64,000 bases of DNA from Warburgia ugandensis (Eukaryota; Streptophyta; Magnoliopsida; Canellales; Canellaceae). A model generated the notes under the pieces. It was given only the letters and a program-made list of their open reading frames with translations, was not told the DNA's origin and made no database searches. Of this stretch, positions 12,989 to 22,220 are shown piece after piece; the stretch's first letter is position 1, and the number at the start of each line of letters is the position of its first letter. The stretch lies in contig CP141139.1 in the NCBI GenBank assembly GCA_035236585.1, positions 21,034,990 to 21,098,989 on the forward strand, in the 5' to 3' direction. Position numbers and translations under genes: made by a program.

Positions 12989-13451
12989 GCCATGCAGATT
13001 GCAGATGAAGAATATTGTTATTTGTTAACCTTAACGGTTTTTAACCCTATATTGTGAGATGTGATGTAATAAGAGTGCCACATAACAAAAATAGGGCAAA
13101 AAATGGCGACATTACATAGAGTTTCTGAGAGTAGAATAGAACAAGTACCAGATGTACCTCCTTCCATTGTGGTCGCTAGTCAGTTTCTAAGTTTCTCCCT
13201 TGATCTCTCACTCTCTAGTTCTTCTCTACCCTTGATAAGCTAGCACACTTTCTCTCTCCCTCTCTCTCCTTCTTCTCACTGATACTCTTCTGGTTTTTGC
13301 GTTTGCCCTGGTTTTGGACCTTTTGGTTGAAGGGGCTTTGGTAGGCTTGGGAGAGCTTGGACTTTGAAGGACTTAGGTTACGGAAAAAGAAATGCAGAGT
13401 GAAACAATGAAAGGCGGGAGAAAGAAAGGTTCAAAATGTATAACTGAAAGA
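12989..13451. other. Inverted spacer containing a CT-rich tract
   Basis: There is no clear coding region. A CT-rich run sits near 13235-13285. In copy B the reverse complement (48300-48740) lies just upstream of the RTE insert and the Transposase_24/Ulp1 gene, so this may once have been the leader or promoter of that gene. Confidence 0.45.
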
Positions 13452-13806
13452 TAAATATAGGACAGTTCTAACATAACAATGCTCTATCATCAAAACAATA
13501 TAGGATTGTTCAATGAAAACTATCCTATATTAAAATAATTGCAAGACGGTTAATAACTAACAGTCCTTTATTTAGTAACAATCATAGGATAGTTTAAAAA
13601 TAATCGTCCTATAAGTATGAAGTGGGGTAAAAAATATAGGACGATTATGTAATAACTGTCTTATAAAGATATACAAAATATAGGATGGTTATTAAATAAC
13701 CATTCTATAAGTAATAACAAGTGGTATACAAAATATAGGACGGTTATTATATAATCGTCTTATATCATTATGTTATAAAGGACAGTTTTGCATTAACCGT
13801 CCTGTA
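13452..13806. repeat. Palindromic array L3 (inverted segment)
   Basis: About eight units of the GGACGGTTATT palindrome with short AT-rich spacers. The same array in the original orientation is at 47940-48280 in copy B. Confidence 0.8.
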
Positions 13807-13829
13807 GCTCCTTAAAAAATAAAAAGACA

Positions 13830-14510
13830 ATTATGTATGCAATTAACTCATCTTAGTTGAGGTTGAGGATGGGCTTAAAAAGACAGAGTTATGTAAGTTT
13901 GACTGTATGAGTAAAGAAAGAGTTATGTAATTAACTCATCTTAATTGAGGATGAGCTTAAAAAGATAGAGTTATGTAAGTGTGGTTGTATGAGTAAAGAA
14001 AGTGTTGTGTAATTAACTCATCTTAGTTGAGGATGAGCTTAAAAACACAGAGTTATGTAAGTAACTCATACTCATTATTTGTTGTGGTTGAGGACGAGTA
14101 AAGAAAGTCTTATGTAATTAACTCATCTTAGTTGAGGATCAGCTTAAAAAGATAGAGTTATGTAAGTAACTCATACTCATTAGTTTAGTTGTTGTGGTTG
14201 AGGATGAGTAAAGAATGTGTTATGTAATTAACTCATCTTAGTTGAGGATGAGCTTAAAAAGATAGAGTTATGTAAGTAACTCATACTCATTAGTTGTTGA
14301 GGTTGAGGATGAGTAAAGAAAGAGTCGTGTAATTGACTCATTAGGTGAGAATGACTGAATGAGAATAGAAACAGTTATGTAATTAACTCATTAGTTGAGA
14401 ATGAGTGTAGAAAGAGTTATGTAATTAACTCATTAGTGGATAATGAGTATAGAAAGGGAATAGGTATGTAATTAACTCATTAGGTGAGAATGAGAATAGG
14501 AGTTATGTGG
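13830..14510. repeat. ~100-bp tandem repeat with AACTCATC and GAGTTATGTAATTAACTCAT motifs
   Basis: Roughly seven units repeat the sequence blocks TTATGTAATTAACTCATCTT, AGTTGAGGATGAGCTTAAAA and GAGTTATGTAAGTAACTCAT. The first and third contain short inverted repeats. The array occurs in both copies of the element (47060-47935 in copy B, in reverse complement because of the inversion) and differs in unit number. No protein is encoded. Confidence 0.85.
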
Positions 14511-14778
14511 TATAAAGTATAAAGTATATTGGTATAATAACTCAATTGTTGAATTAGCACCAAAGCTTATCAAGAAAGAATTAGAAGGATATTGATGTGA
14601 TAACTTTGGTGAAACTAAAATTATTTCTGGACTATGGTCTATACTTAGTGAAAAGAAGTACATTTGGCATTGATGGTAAAATGATCATGAAAAAATAAAA
14701 ATGTTGAATGATATTAATAAGGGTGACTAACTACTTTTTACTCGGTATAATAACTCAATTGTTGAATTAGCACAAAAG
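14511..14778. other. Inversion-edge spacer with 30+ bp filler duplicate
   Basis: A 30-bp sequence beginning GGTATAATAACTCAATTGTT at 14531 occurs again at 14744-14778, exactly at the inversion breakpoint. In copy B the corresponding sequence is present once (about 46990-47030), so the second occurrence here is a filler copied during repair. Confidence 0.75.
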
Positions 14779-15587
14779 GGCTCAATGCTGATCCTTGGTG
14801 TAATCCTACAGTGACAGGAAAATCACCAATCTTGCCATTATTGGTTTTAACATTTGTTATCTCCCTCATACATATCTTTAATTATGTCTATAACTCTATA
14901 TACCCCTACAAAACCCCTTTATTGCCCAGCACCCTCCATATTAACTCTCTAGGGACTCTATCATAAGCTTTCTCTAAGTCGATAAAGACCATGTGGAGGT
15001 CTTTGATCTTTCCTCCTCTCCCTATATATTTCTCTGCTAATTGTCTTAGTAAGAAAATAGTTTCCATGGTAGACCTCCCAGGCATGAAACCAAGCTGATT
15101 CTCCGATACACTTGTTTCATGTCATAGTCTCTTCTCAATCACTCTTTCAAAAAGTTTCAGAGTGTGGCTCATAAGTTTGATCCCTTGATAATTAGTGCAA
15201 CTCTATATGTCTCTCTTATTCTTATAAATTGGTACAATAGAGCTTTTCCTTCATGTATTAGGCATTTTCTATGATTTTCTAATCTTGTTAAACAACTTGG
15301 TTAACCAAACTACCCCAATATCTCCCATATGCTTCCAAACCTCTATTGGTATACCATCGGCCCCATGACCTTTCCTGATTTCATCTTTTTCAAGGCTTTT
15401 TCCCTTTAGGTATTCTAATCCTATGTTTATATCTATAATATCCCATTTCATTTGGATTTATAGTATTTTCCTTCCTTATATTCTCAAAGACATTATCATT
15501 TAACAATTTTTGAAAGTATGTTTCCTACCTTTGTTTGATCTCATCATCTTTGACTAATACCTTTTGATCATCTCTTCTAATGCACCT
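14779..15587 (-). mobile_element. RTE LINE fragment (reverse transcriptase), 5' truncated and cut by inversion
   Basis: On the minus strand this reads RTE reverse transcriptase from the region before the fingers (KAMGPDGIPIEVWKHMG-like) through the YRGI and [10 protein letters not shown] motifs. It then stops at the inversion breakpoint, and its continuation is at 12798-12988 on the plus strand. The 5' end is truncated at the same base as in copy B (49756), so it is a single insertion that predates the segmental duplication. Stops and frameshifts are frequent. Confidence 0.85.
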
Positions 15588-15655
15588 AGTTATTTCACTT
15601 ACACTTTCTAGTTTTCACTTTTCTAATTGTAGTCATTTTTATTTGTGAAGTAAAC

Positions 15656-18600
15656 ATGGAACATGAAGAAGTAGAACAAGAACAAGAACATGAAAAAGTA
15701 GTATAAGAACAAGTAGAAGAGGTAGAAGTAGAACAAGAACAACAATTATAATACACAGAAGTAGAACAATCAAGGCTATCGAGCACATGTCCACTAGTAA
15801 TATCACTTGTTAGTGTTAAGAGAAAGGCTAGGGGGCCAACACAAATGGATCGTATAAATAAGAGATCATCAAAGGGAATAAAAGAAACTGTACAATTCAA
15901 CAGTAGAGGCCAACCGATAGGTGGTGCTGCATATGCTTATGCTAGCTTCATATGTTGCACTGTTAGAAGACTTGTGCCAGTATCAGTGTTTGATTGAAGA
16001 CTTGTATAGCTAGAAGTCAAAGATGCAATATGGAAAATGGTTAAGGTATGTAAATTCTTCCTACATATAACATAATATGCCCTTATATTTATATATTTTG
16101 TTTTTGTTTACATATGAATCATGATACACTAAGTCACTAGTCACTACTCACTAGTTAGTAGTCACTTAACCTGCTTCTTCTTTTGTTTTGTAGTCTACCT
16201 TTGATGTATCTGATGAGTGCAAGAAGCAAGTATTGCTAGGAGTTGGGGAATAATTGAGGAAATGGAAGAGTGAGCTTGCAAGGAAGTACATACTTTCAAA
16301 TTCTAATGATCCTTCTAGGCTTAACATGGTCCCTCAGTTGTATTCCCACTTCATTAACCAGGAAGAATGGAATCAATTTGTACAGTATAGGCTATCTCTT
16401 GATTTTGAGCTAATCATGACTTGAACTAGCCAAGTTCAATTTTGATTCTTGTAATTATTATATTTGGTTGTATTTTGATTACATTACTTTGATGTCTAGG
16501 CAAAGCATATAAAAGGACAAAAGGTGAGTGCATAGAATAATATGCAGCACCACCTTTCAAGGGTTGGCTATGCACGATTAGAGGTAGATGAAGTATATCA
16601 TGTGACATTTCATTTGTCTAATCATAGTAGATTTTTATTTTATTAACTCTAACTTAGTGTCTCTCTTAACAGCAAAAGAAGGCTGGGACAACGAAGCCCG
16701 TTGACTGTTCTCTTCTATGGAAAATGACACATTCAAAAGGGCGTAACTCCCACACCTTTGCTAACAAGACAACTGCAGCAATTGCATCAAGAATTGTAAG
16801 TGGTTTAAGACTTTAAGTTTCATACTTTTACTTTATGTGCCTACTTCCTAGATAAATAGTTTTATACTTTAATACTCTTGCATTATATAAATATTACATA
16901 TATAATAGGGATTTGATCATGTTGTGATCTTTACATGTGCAGGAAGAGTTGACCCAAGAAAGTGCAACTATAAGGACTCTTAGCATCACTGCTGCAAAGG
17001 GGGACATCTTGTATAGGGCAATGGGCAACAAGGATGAGAACCCTGGCCAGGTAAGGGGCCAAGGTAGCGGTGTTGTTCCTTCCAAGTTCTTCCCTAAATA
17101 AAAGGCTCCTACGCTATAAGAATTGGAAGAATGGAAGAAGCAAACTGTTGTGGAGATATATAGCAAGGTCAAAGATCAATTGTTGAAGGAACTCCATGGT
17201 GGCGGAAGAACCTCATGTGAGGATGTTGGCCCTCAAGCTCAAGTTCAAGTTCAACCACCCCAATCTAACATTAGTTGTACTCTTAGTCCTCCATAAGATG
17301 AAGAGGTGGTAGAACAAGTACTTGAAGGTGATGTCCTGATTAGTGAGGTATGTATATTGACATGTTTAGTTTTACAATATTTAATTAGTTACTAACCTTT
17401 TTAGTTTACATCACTAATTATTATATATATGTCATTTCTTAAATGCAGGTGGGTCAGTGCATGTTGCATCTACGTACATCTAAGAACTATGTAGATGTGA
17501 TAACACTGTATGAGGTTCGGCCCATGACTTCTGCCACCTTGCATGGCTAGTTGATGCCTCCACACACTAAGCGCATATGCATTACTGCTTCCATTCAACC
17601 AGATGCTCTCCTTCCATTTCCAATACAAGGGGATGATATTGAAACTATTGGGGATGCAATTCGATATTATGTGTGTTGGCCAGAGGAACTTATCAAACCA
17701 ATGATATCCAATTCCAAGGTACATATATTCTAATTGTAGTCATCGTATCATTTTCTACTACCTTTTTTAAGTCATCCTAATTCCTAAATTGATAATTGAT
17801 TAATATTGTCTGCAACATGTGAGATCACCAAAAGCAGCATAAGGCGTAATTGAAGCAAACCTCCGCACCATCAAATTTTGGTGTAGTGGCAAGTGTAGCC
17901 TCATACCAACCTTCTCAAGCAGTACTAGTTCTATATATTTTCATAATTGTATCATGTTACGTGTGGACTTGAACAATGCAACAACTAACAAGTTCAAAGC
18001 ACTTGTTAGGTGCTCACAAGCTCATTGTAAACATTTGTTAGGTGCCCACAAGCTCAAAAAGTTTTGTTGTTTTTTCCTAAGTTATAATTTGTGATCTTAG
18101 ATTCTTATTTGAAGTAGTGATTAGAGGTCAAAAAGTTTTATTATCTTATCCTAGGTTAGAACTTGTAATCTTACTTGGAGTAATGGTTAGAGGTGTTTTA
18201 TGGCATTCATGTGTTTCTTTTAACTTTCATCATCATGATCATCAAGACCTTATCCCAATATATGATAAAATATTATAATTTGATCTCATTGTCTCTCTTC
18301 TTTCATATATGCTAGTATACTAATATAGGCTATATATATTCATTACTAATTTCTGAAATGTTACATCTACAAGTTGAGGTTCCACCTAACACGCCTCCAT
18401 TCCTAAGGGTACTGTACAGACTGGCCAATGAAGATAAAGAAATGAACCCCGTAAGGATAGAGGCAGGTGTGCTTGCAAATGATATGGTTGAGGTTCCACT
18501 CTTCAAGGAAGACCTCTTAGCTATATGTAATATGGCTCAATTGGAATACATGCACATCATAGTCTATATAGGGTATGTCGTCATGTAACTGCTCTATTAG

Positions 18601-19651
18601 AGTTAGACTATTACGAATCAAAGTAACATTACTTGCTTTTTTAATAACACTTGATAATTATTTGACATTAACCCAAATTCCTAATGTAGGTATTTGCATG
18701 ATAGCTTGCAAAGATTAGAGGTCAAGGACATTTACAGGTTCCTTGATCCTTCTCTTGTCTTTTGATTGGACTATTTGCCCGGAGACAAACAAAGTGAAGA
18801 TATCATTCCTGGGCTCATGGGTTGTGCGAAGGGGCAAGCCTTACTGATTCCCTACAATAGCAGGTACATTGTAACATATGTTGCTAAATTATGTCATTTC
18901 AATTTCATAATTCATACACATGAATATCTATATCAGTTAAGATTTGAGAACATACAATTGAATTATTACTTTTATAGGTCCCATTGGATGCTGCTAGCTT
19001 TCGATGTGCATGGTGGCCATGCAATTTTTTTTTATTCATGTGGAGTGCACATTCAGGAACACCTGATGGAAATTATAAACAAGTCTTTATTATTCCTTTC
19101 ATTATAATATAACTACTCACCTGATAAGTGGCAACTATGATAATATTCATAATCTAATGCTTTTCAATTATATGTGAGTAGAACATGGCATAAATGGGCT
19201 GAGCGAGAAGGTATTGACTACCTAGCAAAACTTAATTGGAAGAAGGCTAAGGTAAGGTTTATTAATTGCTGCTTTTTAGACTCTTTACTATAATTTTAAA
19301 CCTAAACTTATTTGACATGATATTTTGAACCTTTTCTATTGTCTTTGGTGACATTGGTTTGTAGTGCCCTAAACAAAAATCTAATTGGGAGTGTGGGTAT
19401 TATGTTCTCATATACATGAGAACCCTCATTCACAATGGAGTTACAATCTCACAATTGAGAAAGGTAAGACTTACTAACCAATGTTACACTTTTGTTTTGT
19501 ATATTTCCTAACAAAATCCAAGATTACATGTCTGAACTAAGTTATTATATGTTTCTTGCAGGTGGATTTGGGAAGTAAGAGTTGCTCCCAGTTGGATCTA
19601 GATGATATTAGAATGGAATGGACAGATCATATTATGAATTTTAATTTGTAG
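15656..19651 (+). pseudogene. Transposase_24 / DUF8039-like / Ulp1 protease gene of CACTA type, broken (copy A)
   Basis: I infer about 13 exons with GT-AG introns. Exon 1 (15656-16045) has a Glu/Gln-rich N-terminus, then KRKARGPTQMDRI and FNSRGQPIGG. Exons 2-4 (16194-16409, 16500-16583, 16673-16795) give WKSELARKYIL, EEWNQFVQYRLS, HHLSRVGYARLE and SHTFANKTTAAIASRI, the En/Spm Transposase_24 pattern. Exon 5 (16943-17347) has RAMGNKDENPG. Exon 6 (17449-17718) resembles DUF8039 (LLPFPIQGDDIETIGDAI). Exons from 18373 to 19651 form a Ulp1/C48 cysteine protease with His in HWMLLAFD and Cys in NWECGYYV. The usual catalytic Asp is Tyr here (FFYSC). In-frame stops occur in several exons, and the donor after exon 2 is CT instead of GT. 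The family cleaves or matures SUMO; its role in transposons is unknown. Confidence 0.85.
18227..18260 (-). mobile_element. Minimal RTE 3'-tail remnant in an intron
   Basis: The reverse complement reads GGGATAAGGTCTTGATGATC followed by GATGATG, which is the last ~20 bp of the RTE LINE plus its tail. It lies in an intron of the Ulp1 gene and is also in copy B (52396-52429). It is an extremely 5'-truncated insertion, or a chance look-alike. Confidence 0.6.
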
Positions 19652-20317
19652 TTCAGTTATGTAAATGAATGTATCATCAATCATGTATATACATTTTACT
19701 CAAATATAATACAAAGATCAGTTCATTTCTATGGATGTGTTCTATTTTTCTTTGGATTAAAGTACACTGTTTCAATGTATGTGCTTTCTTTGTTTCAAAC
19801 TTTCAACTTTCAATGTTAGGACTAGGAAGTTGATGTCTTGAACTAGACATGAGATATATGGTGAGGTGTGGCTATCCATGAAGAAGAGTGAATGTATCAT
19901 GTACACTTACAATATGGGTGATTGGGTGTGCTTTTATTTATTCAATTCAATGTGAACTATTCGGAGCACAAGTGAATGTGTACAATGATTATAAATATAG
20001 CAGGTTCAACGTGAATGTATTATTTTGACACATCAGTCCATTACTATGGTTGTATTCCATTTTTTGTTTTGATTCAAGTATGTATGTGCCAATGTGATTG
20101 TGTGTATAGTGTGCTTGCTTTATTTCAAATTTTTAATGATGGGAGGTTGGTGTGTTCAAGGCTTCAAGCCTTTTAAAGTCAAGACAATGTTTTGATATGT
20201 GAGGATTGAGGAGTGAGGTTGTGTATAATGGACTAAAGCCTAATGGAAAGAGAGAATTGTGTGTGGAGTCACACACTGGACACTTGCACAGTAATACAGG
20301 TTATACAATTTTTACTA
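19652..20317. other. 3' flank of the Ulp1 gene
   Basis: About 660 bp with no open frame of note, closely matching 53988-54651 in copy B. It probably contains the gene's 3' untranslated region. No terminator or RNA gene can be assigned. Confidence 0.5.
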
Positions 20318-20770
20318 ATATAGGACGGGTATTAAGTAATTGTCTTATATCACTAATTAAATATAGGATGGTTAACAAATAACCATCCTATAGAATCTTA
20401 AAATATAGGATGGTTTAATAGCTGTCCTATAGAACCCTAATATATAGGATCGTTAATAGAATCTTAAAATATAGGATGGTTTAATAACTGTCCTATAGAA
20501 CCCTATATATAGGACAATTATTTAATAATCGTCCTATATAACATACAAATATAAGTCGCCTACTTGTCAACTGTCTTATAGAACATATAAACATATAGGA
20601 TGGTTTTGTATTAACCATCCTATAGCCTATAGGAACTTATATAAAATATATGACTGTAAAGTAAAACCTTAAATTACATAGGACGGTTACTTACTAGCCA
20701 TCCTATATAACGTACTATCCTATTTCAGTTCAAATATAGGATTGTTACTCAAAAACCGTCTTATTTAGTG
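20318..20770. repeat. Palindromic array L4, ending in a CACTA-like terminus
   Basis: About nine TATAGGACGGTTATT/AATAACCGTCCTATA palindromes. The array ends in ATTTAGTG at 20763-20770; read from the other side this is CACTAAATAAGACGGTTTTT, which resembles the end of a CACTA element followed by its subterminal repeat. Sequence of hAT subterminal type begins immediately after. Array L1 near the left end is a partial direct copy. Confidence 0.75.
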
Positions 20771-21002
20771 TAAGCCAAGGTCATGTGTCATTCTGTTCAA
20801 CTCGAAGTTTTACCAGGTCGTGTGTCAAATGGGTCAACACAATAAGGTCAAATTAAATGACCCAAACATGACACGATTTTTGGCGTGTCATTTTTGAGTC
20901 AACCCGAAAATGACACAAACATGATAAGACTCAACCCTAACCCACTAAATTTGTGTTGGGTTTGAGTCGTGTTATCATGTCGTGTCATATTTTGCCACCC
21001 TA
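20771..21002. promoter_or_regulatory. Right hAT subterminal and terminal region
   Basis: It is rich in GACACGA, CGTGTC and GGGTCAACACG-like motifs in both orientations, mirroring 8315-8575, and ends in the TIR TTGCCACCCTA. Copy B has the same region at 55036-55266. Confidence 0.75.
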
Positions 21003-21010
21003 ATTTATCT
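21003..21010. repeat. Right target-site duplication ATTTATCT
   Basis: This is the partner of 8307-8314, directly after TTGCCACCCTA. The satellite resumes in the same (reverse) orientation immediately afterwards, as expected for a simple insertion. Confidence 0.85.
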
Positions 21011-21801
21011 TTTAAAATAATTGGAATCTGGAAATGCTCTTTCTTGTATAAAATTATATATTTTGCTCTTTTTACCTTTGTACCATGGACCTTCAAAACA
21101 ATAGAATTAAACATAATTAGGGATGATTAAGTGATTTGTAAGACTAATATAGGAAAAATATTCAAAAATGTATACAATTTATCTTTTATTATAGTTGAAA
21201 TGTGAAATTGCACTCTCTTATGTAAAATTAGATATTTTGTGGATTTTTAACATTTGTACCCTCAACATTTAAAACAATACAATTAGGTCAAATTAGAGAT
21301 AATGAAGTGATTTATATAGCTAAAATAGTCAAACATAGGGATACGTATACAATTTATCTTTTAGAATAGTTGGAATGTGAAATTGCTTTTTCTGATGAAA
21401 AATTAGATAATTTGTGCATTTTTGAATTTGTACTATAGACCTTTAAAATAGTACAACTAAGCCAAATTAGAGATAATTAAGGGATTTTTAAGAATAAAAT
21501 ATTCAAAATATAAGGATATGTATATAGTTAGTTGGAATGTGAAATTACACTTTCTTGTGAAAAATTAGATATTTTATAGATTTTTTACATTTGTACCCTA
21601 GACCTTTAAAATAGTAGAATTAAGCCTAATAAGCAATTAATAAGTAATTTTTAAGACTAAAATATTCAATATATATGGATGTGTATACAATTTATCTTTA
21701 ATACAATTCGAATGTTAAATTTCTTTGTCTATATAAAAATAGATATTTTGTTTATTTTTTACATTTATACCCCAAAACTTTATAACAAAGAATTAAGCCA
21801 A
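21003..21801 (-). repeat. ~175-bp satellite, reverse block, middle part (between hAT and RTE insertions)
   Basis: Reverse monomers continue the block interrupted at 8314. Copy B keeps the same sequence at 55267-56065. It is interrupted at about 21801 by the RTE element. Confidence 0.85.
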
Positions 21802-21837
21802 TGCCTGTCCCAAGCCCGGATAAAAAAGGAGGAGGGT

Positions 21838-22210
21838 CTTGCGTCAGGTGCCAGCCGGCAAGGGGGAAGCTGAAGATGATTCTATTATTTCTTTCTTACA
21901 AATGAATATGCATTTGTATATTAGTTTGTGAGGAAGAAATGAAAATCATCTCCAGCTTCTTAAAAGATGGCAACCCTTGTGTCAGGTAGCCAGTCGGCAA
22001 GGGGGAAGTTGAAGATGATTCTATTATTTCTTTCTTACAAATAAATATGCATTTGTATATTAGTTTGTGAGGAAGAAATGAAAATCATCTTCAGCTTCTT
22101 AAAATATGGCCACCCTTGCGTCAGGTTGCCAGCTGGCAAGGGTGAAGCTGAAGATGATTTTAATGATTTTAATGAAAATCATCTTCAGCTTTTTTAAAAC
22201 TATGGCAACC
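21838..22210 (+). repeat. RTE 5'-end tandem monomers (~138 bp) with hairpins
   Basis: Three monomers start at about 21838, 21976 and 22115, each with CTTGCGTCAGG, a TTGCCAGCTGGCAA-like palindrome and GAAGCTGAAGATGATT. Its complement AAAATCATCTTCAGCTTCTT stands near the monomer end. The third monomer is internally shortened to a perfect 17-bp inverted repeat (22145-22161 and 22175-22191). Repeated 5' monomers act as promoters in some LINEs; here that is only an inference. Confidence 0.8.
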
Positions 22211-22220
22211 CCAACATGAC

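Larger units (their letters stand above)
8315..21002. mobile_element. 12.7-kb hAT-bounded composite transposon (copy A)
   Basis: The element starts TAGGCCTGGCAA (8315-8326) and ends TTGCCACCCTA (20992-21002), imperfect terminal inverted repeats of hAT type. It is flanked by identical 8-bp repeats ATTTATCT at 8307-8314 and 21003-21010; 8 bp is the usual hAT target duplication. Both subterminal regions are dense in GACACGA/CGTGTC motifs, also usual in plant hATs. The inside holds a minus-strand hAT transposase pseudogene and four arrays of a palindromic GGACGGTTATT motif. It also holds RTE fragments and a plus-strand gene with En/Spm Transposase_24, DUF8039-like and Ulp1 protease domains. The hAT boundary assignment is seen directly. 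How the CACTA-type gene came to lie inside is inference. Confidence 0.85.

Noticed and set aside
15595-15900. Cys/Ser/Thr-rich open frame on the minus strand (and 49764-49988)
   Set aside because: It is the antisense of the Glu/Gln-rich exon 1 of the Transposase_24 gene, where GAA/CAA repeats read as Ser/Cys codons on the other strand.
8315-21002. LTR retrotransposon interpretation from the direct copy of array L1 in L4
   Set aside because: The direct similarity covers only ~200 bp of palindromic repeat, there is no TG..CA boundary, primer-binding site, integrase or reverse transcriptase of LTR type, and the ends are inverted hAT repeats with an 8-bp duplication.
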